NCBI GenBank assembly: GCA_964576715.1
Contig: CAZNWE010000076.1
Span: 1 to 17,878 of the forward strand
Source of the DNA: SLRI01 sp964576715
GTDB taxonomy: Bacteria > Pseudomonadota > Alphaproteobacteria > Geminicoccales > Geminicoccaceae
Direction: 5' to 3'
Length of the DNA stretch: 17,878 nucleotides
Shown here: in pieces, positions 7,582-14,462 of the stretch
How positions within the stretch are numbered: the first letter of the stretch is position 1
Layout: each line of letters begins with the position of its first letter
Notes under the pieces: model-generated
Seen by the model: only the letters and a program-made list of their open reading frames with translations
Databases searched by the model: none
What the model was told of the DNA's origin: nothing
Translations under genes and position numbers: made by a program

Positions 7582-8631
7582 GTGCCGGAGAAGCTGGCCG
7601 ATACCGCCATCAGGGACCTGCAGCCGACCGCCGAACGGCGGGTCGGGCTCAAGGACATCGCCGCCCGGGCGGGCGTGTCGATCAACACGGTGAGCCGTGC
7701 GATCCGCGCGCCGCAGACCGTCCGCCCGGAGCTGCGCCACAAGATCGAAGCGCTGCTCGACGAGCTCGACTATGTCCCCAACCGCCTCGCCGGCGGCCTC
7801 GCCGGCGCCAATACCGAGGTCGTGGGCGTCATCCTCACCTCGCTCTTCTACTCCGAATACGCCGCGATGATCGACGCGCTGCAGGGCGAGCTCGGCCGGG
7901 CCGGCCTCTCCGTCATGATCGGCAACAGCCACTACGAGCTCGACCAGGAGCTCGCACTGGTCCGCACCATGCTGAGCTGGCGCCCGGCGGCGATGGCGCT
8001 GGTCGGCACCGACCATCACCCGAGGGCGAGCGAGCTTCTGGCCGCAGCCCACATCCCGGTGGTCGAGATCTGGGAGGCGCTCGACCAGCGGATCGATTCC
8101 GCCGTCGGCATGGACCATGCGGCCATCGGCCGGCTGCAGGCCCGCCATCTCCTCGACGTCGGCTGCCGGAAGGTCGCCTTCGTCGGCTGCGTGCGCCGCC
8201 ACGACTACCGCGCCCAGCGCCGTCGCGACGGCTGCCTCGCCGAGCTCCGGGCCGCGGGTCAGGAGCCGATCACGCTCACCGCACCCGACGGCGGCAGTGC
8301 CGATCTCGGTGAGGCGCTGGCGATGCGGCTGATGGCCGAGCATCCCGGGATCGACGGCATCGCCTGCAACAGCGACGTCATCGCCATGGGCGCACTCCGC
8401 GGCCTCGCCGAGACCGGCCGCCGGGTGCCGGACGAGATCGCCTTCATCGGCTTCGGCGACAACGAGGCCTCGGCCTGCGTCACCCCCGCCCTTTCGACCA
8501 TTCGCCCACCGAGAGCCGCCATCGGCCGGGCGGCGGCCGAGATCATCCTTGCCAGGATCGCCGGTGCACCACCCGTGATCCGCGTCTTCGCGGCCGAGCT
8601 CGTGGCTCGCGCCAGCACCAACCGGACGTGA
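7582..8631 (+). CDS. LacI-family transcriptional regulator
   Basis: A 349-residue protein starting with GTG at 7582-7584, with a GGAAAGG ribosome-like site upstream. The N-terminal helix-turn-helix (VGLKDIAARAGVSINTVSRAI, about 21-41) follows a 20-residue extension that is slightly long for the family. The hinge region follows (YVPNRLAGGLAG). The rest is a periplasmic-binding-protein-like effector domain, ending in the family's IGFGDNEAS...TPALSTIRPP pattern. It is divergent from the transport operon and its stop nearly abuts the sulfatase gene, so it likely controls both arms, including its own operon. The effector is unknown; a sugar-like pathway compound is the natural guess. Confidence 0.94.
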   Translation: MPEKLADTAIRDLQPTAERRVGLKDIAARAGVSINTVSRAIRAPQTVRPELRHKIEALLDELDYVPNRLAGGLAGANTEVVGVILTSLFYSEYAAMIDALQGELGRAGLSVMIGNSHYELDQELALVRTMLSWRPAAMALVGTDHHPRASELLAAAHIPVVEIWEALDQRIDSAVGMDHAAIGRLQARHLLDVGCRKVAFVGCVRRHDYRAQRRRDGCLAELRAAGQEPITLTAPDGGSADLGEALAMRLMAEHPGIDGIACNSDVIAMGALRGLAETGRRVPDEIAFIGFGDNEASACVTPALSTIRPPRAAIGRAAAEIILARIAGAPPVIRVFAAELVARASTNRT

Positions 8632-8648
8632 AAGAGGAAACAGACGAA

Positions 8649-10082
8649 ATGGCCGAAAGTCGCCCGAACATCATCATGATCGTCACCGACCAGCAGCGCT
8701 ACGACAGCATCAAGGCCTTGGGCTTCCCCTACATGACCACGCCCAATCTCGACCGCCTGGTCGAGGAAGGCACCGTCCTCACCAACTGCCACATCACCGC
8801 CGCCTCCTGCGTCCCCTGCCGGGCGAGCCTGTTCAAGGGCTACTACCCGCACACCACGGGTGTGCTCAGGAACGGCCAGCCCTGGGGCCGCACCTGGGTC
8901 GAGCAGCTCCGCGATGCCGGCTATCGCTGTGTCAATGTCGGCAAGATGCACACCATCCCTTACAACGCCGGTGCCGGCTTCCATGAGCGCTACGTGGTCG
9001 AGAACAAGGACCGCTACATGGAGGGCCGCTGGTATTTCGACGAGTGGGACAAGGCCCTCGCCGCCCACGGCCTGAAAAAGCAGCAGCGCGTCCTCTACCG
9101 CAAGCGCGACGACTACAAGGAACGGCTCGGCGCCTTCGAGTGGGAGCTGCCCGAGCACCTCCATTCCGACGTCTTCGTCGGCAACATGGCGAAATGGTGG
9201 GTCGAGACCTACCCCGTCACGCAGCCGCTCTTCCTCCAGGTGGGCTTCCCGGGCCCACACCCACCCTACGACCCGACCCCGCGCTTCGCCGAGCCCTACC
9301 TCGAGCGCAACGACCTGCCGATCCCCAAGGTCACAGCGGAGGAGCTCGACGCCCTGCCGCCGCCCCTGAATGAAAAGCGCCAGCACGACGTCGAGGTCGA
9401 CCACGACAGCGTCGTCTGGAGCCTCGATCCGACACCGGAACAGCTGCAGCGCCTCTGGGCCTACTACTGTGCCAATGTCACGATGATCGACGAGAAGATC
9501 GGCGAGCTGCTCGAGTCCTTGCGCAAACAGGGCTACCTCGAGAACGCCGTCGTCCTCTTCTTCTCTGACCACGGCGACTGCATGGGCGACCACGGCCTGA
9601 TCCAGAAATGGTCGATGTACGAGGCGGTGACCAAAACCCCGGTCATCGCCTGGGCGCCCGGGCGCTTTCCGGCCGGCGCCACAATCGACGGCCTCTGCCA
9701 GCTCTTCGACCTCGCGCCGACCATCCTCGAGCTTGCCGGCTGCGCCGTCCCCGAGAGCTTCGAGGCCCGGACCCTGCTGCCGGCCCTCGACGGCCGGGAC
9801 TGGCAGCCGCGGGAGCACGTGTTCTGCGAGCAGGCGGGTGACGTGAACCTCACCGGCACCGAGTTCATCACCATGGTGCGAAGCGCCCGCCACAAGCTCG
9901 TCCACTTCAAGGGTGCGGCCTACGGCCAGCTCTTCGACCTCGCGGTCGACCCGACCGAGACCTTGAACCTTTGGGACGATCCGGCGCTGCAGGGGACGAA
10001 GGCGACGCTGCTCGCCGTGCTGCGCGACTGGCTGATCGAGAGCAACTACCAGACGCGCGACTGGATGGCGGCCTTTCGATGA
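8649..10082 (+). CDS. Sulfatase-family hydrolase (alkaline phosphatase superfamily)
   Basis: I choose ATG 8649 (477 residues), preceded by an AAGAGGAAA ribosome site, over an upstream in-frame GTG at 8628 that overlaps the regulator's stop. N-terminal NIIMIVTDQQRYDS supplies metal-site residues (Asp14, with Gln15 where many sulfatases have a second Asp). The formylglycine motif is CVPCR at residues 54-58 (C-x-P-x-R), with Cys54 the residue to be converted and Cys57 in place of the usual Ser. FSDHGD (Asp307, His308, Asp310) and Lys320 complete the active site. No signal peptide is seen, so the enzyme is cytoplasmic and would act after import. Members hydrolyse sulfate esters; a phosphonate or phosphate ester substrate cannot be excluded. 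The stop overlaps the next start (ATGA). Confidence 0.93.
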   Translation: MAESRPNIIMIVTDQQRYDSIKALGFPYMTTPNLDRLVEEGTVLTNCHITAASCVPCRASLFKGYYPHTTGVLRNGQPWGRTWVEQLRDAGYRCVNVGKMHTIPYNAGAGFHERYVVENKDRYMEGRWYFDEWDKALAAHGLKKQQRVLYRKRDDYKERLGAFEWELPEHLHSDVFVGNMAKWWVETYPVTQPLFLQVGFPGPHPPYDPTPRFAEPYLERNDLPIPKVTAEELDALPPPLNEKRQHDVEVDHDSVVWSLDPTPEQLQRLWAYYCANVTMIDEKIGELLESLRKQGYLENAVVLFFSDHGDCMGDHGLIQKWSMYEAVTKTPVIAWAPGRFPAGATIDGLCQLFDLAPTILELAGCAVPESFEARTLLPALDGRDWQPREHVFCEQAGDVNLTGTEFITMVRSARHKLVHFKGAAYGQLFDLAVDPTETLNLWDDPALQGTKATLLAVLRDWLIESNYQTRDWMAAFR

Positions 10083-11728
10083 GCGCCTGGCTCACCGTCG
10101 ACTATGTCATCATCGGTGCCGGCTCCGCCGGCTGCGTGCTCGCCAACCGCCTCTCCGAGGACGGCCTGAGCCGCGTGCTCCTGCTCGAGGCCGGCCCCCG
10201 CGATTGCGACCCCTTCATCCACATGCCGGGCGGGTACTACCGGCTGCTCTACCACCCGACCTTGAGCTGGAACTTCAAGACCGAGCCCGAGCCGGGACTC
10301 GGGGGCCGCACCCAGATCTGGCCCAGGGGCCGGGTCCTGGGCGGCTCCTCCTCGATCAACGCCATGGTCTATGTCCGGGGCCTGCCGCTCGACTATGACG
10401 GCTGGCGCGATGCGGGTGCCGCCGGCTGGGGCTGGGACGACGTCCTCCCCTACTTCAAGAAGGCCGAGCGCCAGGCCCGGGTGAAGGACGACTGGCACGG
10501 GCTGGACGGACCGCTCGCGGTCGATGACATCAAAGACTCGCACCCGCTCTCGGATGCCTTCATCGAGGCGGCGACCCAGGCCGGCCTGCCGGCCAACCCC
10601 GACTTCAACGGTGCGGACCAGGCAGGCGTGGGCTACTTCCAGCTCACCATCCAGGGCCGCCGCCGCTGCAGCACGGCCGTGGGCTATCTCAGGCCTGCTG
10701 AAAGCCGCCCCAACCTCACGGTCGAGACCGACGCCCCGGTCACCCGCATCCGCCTCGCTGGCCGGCGCGCCGTCGGCGTCACCGCCCGGATCGACGGTGT
10801 GCTTCGGGAGATCGACGCGACCCGCGAGGTCATCCTGGCGGCCGGTGCGATCAAGTCGCCGCAGCTGCTGATGCTCTCCGGCATCGGCCCCGGCGCCCAT
10901 CTCCGGGAGCTGGGCCTGCCCGTGCACCACGACCTGCGCGGCGTCGGCAACGACCTCCAGGACCACCTCCAGGTCAAGCTCATCTACCGCGTCGAAGGCG
11001 TCGAAAGCCTGAACGAGGTCCGCCGCAGCCCCCTCCTGATGGCCAGGGAAGGCCTCCGTTACCTGCTCCTCGGCCGCGGCCCGCTCGCCTCCGGTCCCTC
11101 GATGGCCGGCGGCTTCGCCCGGACCGAGCCCAGCCTCCCCGACACCGACATGCAGTTCCACTTCAATCCCGTCAGCGGCGACCGGCCCGGCCACTTCCAC
11201 AACCACCCCGGCTGCTCGCCCATCGTCTCCCAGCTCCGCCCCACCAGCCGCGGCTGGCTCAAGCTCCGCTCGCCCGACCCCGACGATCAGCCGCGCCTGT
11301 GCGCCAACTATCTGGCGACCGAGCTCGACCAGCTGACCATCGCCAAGAGCATCGCCCTGGCGCGCCGGGTGATGGCCCAGCCGGCGATGCAACGCTATCG
11401 CGCCACCGAGCTGCAGCCGGGCCCCGCCGCCAGCACGCTCAACGACCTCCTCGCCTACGCCCGCGCCACCGGCCACACCCAGTACCACCCCACCTGCACC
11501 TGCCGGATCGGCACCGACCCCTTGGCCGTGGTCGATCCCGAACTCCGCGTCCACGGCATCGCGAGCCTGCGCGTGGTCGACGCCTCGGTGATGCCGGCCG
11601 TCACCTCCGGCAACACCAACGCCCCCACCATCATGATCGCCGAAAAAGCCGCCGACCTGATCCACGGCAAGACGACGACCACCCGAACCCCACACGAGGA
11701 GAAAGCGCCATGCCCGGCATCTGCCTGA
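10079..11728 (+). CDS. GMC-family FAD-dependent alcohol oxidoreductase
   Basis: A 549-residue protein starting at ATG 10079, overlapping the sulfatase stop by four bases. It has the FAD-binding IIGAGSAG (residues 11-18) with Glu37 in LLLEAG, the GMC signature around PRGRVLGGSSSINAMVYVRG, the second signature AAGAIKSPQLLMLSGIGP, and the C-terminal active site with His470 (HPTCTCRIG) and Asn514 (SGNTNAP). These match the His/Asn pair seen in choline oxidase-type enzymes. Such enzymes oxidise a primary or secondary alcohol, passing electrons to FAD and then to a quinone or O2. No signal peptide or membrane segment is visible. Sitting between the sulfatase and an SDR, it probably oxidises the alcohol exposed by ester hydrolysis. 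Choline or another alcohol cannot be distinguished from sequence alone. Confidence 0.94.
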   Translation: MSAWLTVDYVIIGAGSAGCVLANRLSEDGLSRVLLLEAGPRDCDPFIHMPGGYYRLLYHPTLSWNFKTEPEPGLGGRTQIWPRGRVLGGSSSINAMVYVRGLPLDYDGWRDAGAAGWGWDDVLPYFKKAERQARVKDDWHGLDGPLAVDDIKDSHPLSDAFIEAATQAGLPANPDFNGADQAGVGYFQLTIQGRRRCSTAVGYLRPAESRPNLTVETDAPVTRIRLAGRRAVGVTARIDGVLREIDATREVILAAGAIKSPQLLMLSGIGPGAHLRELGLPVHHDLRGVGNDLQDHLQVKLIYRVEGVESLNEVRRSPLLMAREGLRYLLLGRGPLASGPSMAGGFARTEPSLPDTDMQFHFNPVSGDRPGHFHNHPGCSPIVSQLRPTSRGWLKLRSPDPDDQPRLCANYLATELDQLTIAKSIALARRVMAQPAMQRYRATELQPGPAASTLNDLLAYARATGHTQYHPTCTCRIGTDPLAVVDPELRVHGIASLRVVDASVMPAVTSGNTNAPTIMIAEKAADLIHGKTTTTRTPHEEKAPCPASA

Positions 11729-12480
11729 TCACCGGAGGCGCCCGGGGGATCGGTGCTGCCACCGCCCGGCTCGTGGCCAAAGACGGCCTCGCCGTCGCCA
11801 TCGGCTATCGCGCGCGCGCCGATGCCGCCGAGGCGCTGGCCGCCGAGATCGCCGCGGCCGGCGGCAAGGCCGTGCCGGTCAAAGGCGACGTCGCCAGCGA
11901 GGCCGCCATCATCGCCATGTTCGATGCCACGGAGCAGGCGCTCGGCCCCGTCAGCCACCTCGTCAACAGCGCCGGCATCAGCGTCAACGCCAGGGTCGAG
12001 GACTTCGACGCCGCCGCCATCGCGCACTTGCTGCAGGTCAACGTCACCGGCCTCATGCTCTGCTGCCGCGAGGCCGTCCGCCGCATGCCCGCCCAACTAC
12101 CCGCAGGCGGCGGCAGCATCGTCAACGTCTCGTCCATGGCCGCCACCATCGGCGGCAGGGCAGGGGCCAGCGCCTATGCGGCGTCCAAGGCCGCCGTCGA
12201 CTGCTTCACGACCGGCTTCGCCAAGGAGGTCGCAAAGCGCGGCATCCGCGTCAACGCCGTCCGCCCCGGCATGACCCGCACCGACATGACCGCCGACCGC
12301 CTGAACGACCCCGCGATCGAAGCCAGGCTCGCCGCCACCATCCCCATGCACCGCGTCGGCGAAGCCCACGAGATCGCCGAAGCCATCCGCTGGCTCCTCT
12401 CCCCCGCCGCCAGCTTCGTCTCCGGCGCCCACGTCAACGCCTCTGGCGGCGGCTTCGTCATCGGCGAACGAATGGATTGA
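11710..12480 (+). CDS. Short-chain dehydrogenase/reductase (SDR)
   Basis: A 256-residue classical SDR with ATG at 11710, preceded by a GAGGAGA ribosome site and overlapping the GMC gene by 19 bases. It has TGGARGIG (8-15) for cofactor binding, an NSAG motif in place of NNAG, Ser142 (NVSS), Tyr156 and Lys160 (YAASK) and the RPGMTRTDM segment. It should carry out NAD(P)-dependent oxidation or reduction of a carbonyl/hydroxyl, probably after the GMC enzyme. Relatives include FabG-like and sugar dehydrogenases; substrate not predictable. It is the last intact gene before an IS remnant. Confidence 0.94.
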   Translation: MPGICLITGGARGIGAATARLVAKDGLAVAIGYRARADAAEALAAEIAAAGGKAVPVKGDVASEAAIIAMFDATEQALGPVSHLVNSAGISVNARVEDFDAAAIAHLLQVNVTGLMLCCREAVRRMPAQLPAGGGSIVNVSSMAATIGGRAGASAYAASKAAVDCFTTGFAKEVAKRGIRVNAVRPGMTRTDMTADRLNDPAIEARLAATIPMHRVGEAHEIAEAIRWLLSPAASFVSGAHVNASGGGFVIGERMD

Positions 12481-12557
12481 AAGGCACCTCGAAAATGTTG
12501 CGGCTTGGTCGAATCCGCCTCGCATTGCCGTGGCAGTCGGCGGATCCGGGGATCGCG

Positions 12558-12945
12558 ATGGAGCAGATGGGTTTTTTCGACGTGGCCAACCGCTACGCCG
12601 GGCTGGACGCGAAGGCAACTCCTCTGGTGACGCTGACAGCGATCGTCCCCCGGGGCAGACCTCCGCCCCCGGCTCGAGGAGATCTGGCGACGGTCGGCGG
12701 CTGACGAGAAGTCGCCGGCGGGCCGTGAGCCCGGGGCCGCGGTGGTGATCTTCGAGGCGATTGTCCTGTGCGAACTCGACAACCTCTCGGCTGAGCCGCT
12801 GGCGTCCCAGCCGCGCGACCGACTGTCGTTCTTGCGCTTTCTCGGCCTGGGGCTGGAGGCCCGGGTACCGGATACGACGACGGTCTGGCTGAACCGCGAG
12901 CAGCTGGTCCAGGCGGCGGTGGTCGAGGAGCCGTTTTCCGATCCG
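12558..12945 (+). pseudogene. IS5-type transposase remnant, frameshifted and truncated
   Basis: Reading from ATG 12558 gives MEQMGFFDVANRYAGLDAK followed by LTAIVP, the characteristic N-terminus of IS5-group transposases. The frame then breaks: RPRLEEIWRR and the conserved RDRLSFLRFLGLGLEARVPDTTTVW segment continue one frame over. The shift lies between 12648 and 12661 (net one base). Resemblance fades near 12945, around VEEPF, so the DDE catalytic core is absent and the element is dead. The end coordinate is approximate. It begins 77 bases after the SDR stop, marking the right side of the catabolic cluster. It may or may not be the same IS type as the fragment at 1-111. Confidence 0.8.
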
Positions 12946-13422
12946 CGGGCGGTGTTTGGCGCTGCGCTTTTGCGCTGCGCCCAGCTCTTCAACTTCCTGC
13001 GGTTCGATCGACTGTTTTTCGCGGGGATCGCGCAGCAACCGCCATGTTTTCTGCAGGGGGTCGACAGCTTCCAGACGATCGCCGGGGTCGTCCGGCTCTT
13101 CTTCCTCGGTCTCGGACTGCACAAATCGTTTCGGTTGAGGTGAAGCGAGCCGGTAGTCGAGCGGCCGCTTGGAAGGATCATCGCGGCACCTCCTGCAGCA
13201 GGGCCGCCGCCAACCCGTCCCGCAGCGGGCGGCGATCGGGCAGGTCCGCAGGAGACGTTGCCAGCATGCGGCGGCGTGCCGCGACGCCAGCCGTGGACAT
13301 GGTTCGTGAAGGCAGCGGGCCGGCCGAGTGGCACCACGACGACGGGCTTGTCATGGAACCGTCATCGTCGTTCTTTAGGCGAAGCAACCAACGAGGTTCG
13401 AAGCAAGAGTGAGAGGCACGTC
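12946..13422. other. Intergenic stretch with no convincing gene
   Basis: About 480 bases between the transposase remnant and the Fbp-type binding protein. The transposase frame stays open to 13143 but no longer resembles a transposase. The minus strand has an AGGAGG (13189-13194) placed seven bases before an ATG (13179-13181), plus open frames. These run antisense into the IS remnant and match nothing I recognise. It is probably scar sequence. The promoter of the next operon lies at its right end. Confidence 0.5.
13348..13376 (+). promoter_or_regulatory. Possible promoter of the Fbp/Afu-type ABC operon
   Basis: TTGTCA at 13348-13353 is a good -35 match. With a 17-base spacer it is followed by TTCTTT at 13371-13376, a weak -10. 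It lies 46 bases upstream of the binding-protein ATG. It is proposed because the IS remnant upstream makes an independent promoter necessary. No operator or Fur-like box is recognisable. Confidence 0.3.
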
Positions 13423-14457
13423 ATGTCGCAGCGCACAACCCGCCTGGCCCTGTTGGCCGGTGCCGCTATCGTTGCCGGAAGCTGGGCCGAAAAGGTAAAG
13501 GCCGATGAATTGGTCCTCTACTGCAGCCCACAGGAAGAGTGGTGCCAGCAGGTGGTCACCCAGTTCGAGAGCGAGACCGGCATTTCCGTCGCCATGACCA
13601 GGAAGAGCTCGGGCGAGACCTATGCGCAGATCAAGGCCGAGGCCGACAATCCCAGGGGCGATGTCTGGTGGGGCGGCACCGGCGATCCGCATCTGGTGGC
13701 GGCCGAGGAAGGCCTGACCGAGCCTTACGAATCGCCGATGCTGCCCGAGCTGCACGACTGGGCGATCAGCCAGTACGAGGCCTCGAATGGCGCCACCGTC
13801 GGCATCTACGCCGGTGCCCTGGGCTTCGGCTACAACACCGAGTTGGTCGAGGAAGCCGGCATCGAGCCGCCCGCCTGCTGGGCCGACCTGATCAAGCCCG
13901 AGTTCAAGGGCGAGATTCAGATGGCCAACCCCAACAGCTCCGGCACCGCCTACACCGCACTCGCCACCTTCGTGCAGCTGATGGGCGAGGAGGAGGCCTT
14001 CGAGTACCTCGAGGCGCTGCACGCCAACGTCAACCAGTACACCAAGTCCGGCTCCGCGCCGATCAAGGCGGCGGCCCGCGGCGAGACGATGATCGGCATC
14101 GTCTTCCAGCACGACGTCGTTACGCAAAAAGTCGCTGGCTTTCCGATCGAGGTGGTGAGCCCGTGTGAAGGCACCGGCTACGAGATCGGCTCGATGAGCA
14201 TCATCAAGGGTGGCCGCAACCCGGAGAGTGCGCGCGCCTTCTACGATTTCGTGCTGCGCCCCGACATCCAGAGCGCTGCCGGTGATGTCGGCGCCTACCA
14301 GGTGCCGTCGAACACCAACGCCACGCCGCCGCCCGAAGCACCGGATTTCTCCGAGATCAAATTGATCGACTACGACTTCGCGGAGTTCGGCTCCTCCGAC
14401 ACCCGGGCGCGGCTGCTCGAGCGCTGGGACAACGAGATCGGCAGCCTGCCCAACTGA
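13423..14457 (+). CDS. Fbp/Afu-type ABC transporter periplasmic binding protein
   Basis: A 344-residue protein starting at ATG 13423 with a GAGAGG ribosome site. A Sec-type signal peptide (MSQRTTRLALLAGAAIVAG, cleavage likely after KVKA near residue 27) leads to the mature start DELVLYCSPQEEW. It belongs to the class II group that includes FbpA, AfuA and PhnS-like proteins, shown by RGDVWWGGTGDPHL, GFGYNTELVEEAGIEPP and PNSSGTAYTAL. Members bind ferric iron, phosphorylated sugars, 2-aminoethylphosphonate or thiamine-type ligands, so the substrate cannot be fixed. Two nearby cysteines (in YCSPQEEWC) could form a disulfide. It is first in a complete three-gene importer operon. Confidence 0.92.
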   Translation: MSQRTTRLALLAGAAIVAGSWAEKVKADELVLYCSPQEEWCQQVVTQFESETGISVAMTRKSSGETYAQIKAEADNPRGDVWWGGTGDPHLVAAEEGLTEPYESPMLPELHDWAISQYEASNGATVGIYAGALGFGYNTELVEEAGIEPPACWADLIKPEFKGEIQMANPNSSGTAYTALATFVQLMGEEEAFEYLEALHANVNQYTKSGSAPIKAAARGETMIGIVFQHDVVTQKVAGFPIEVVSPCEGTGYEIGSMSIIKGGRNPESARAFYDFVLRPDIQSAAGDVGAYQVPSNTNATPPPEAPDFSEIKLIDYDFAEFGSSDTRARLLERWDNEIGSLPN

Positions 14458-14462
14458 ATGGG

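Noticed and set aside
8259..9905. A 548-residue minus-strand open frame opposite the sulfatase
   Set aside because: The sulfatase on the plus strand has every catalytic motif; the antisense reading has none.
10046..11695. A 549-residue open frame on the minus strand opposite the GMC gene
   Set aside because: It is the antisense shadow of a clear GMC coding sequence in high-GC DNA and has low-complexity Gly/Ala/Val/Glu composition with no domain.
3401..12480. Sulfoquinovose (sulfo-ED or sulfo-SMO) catabolism
   Set aside because: SDR plus SMP-30 is reminiscent of sulfo-ED, but there is no sulfoquinovosidase, dehydratase, aldolase or flavin monooxygenase, and a sulfate-ester sulfatase is not part of those routes.
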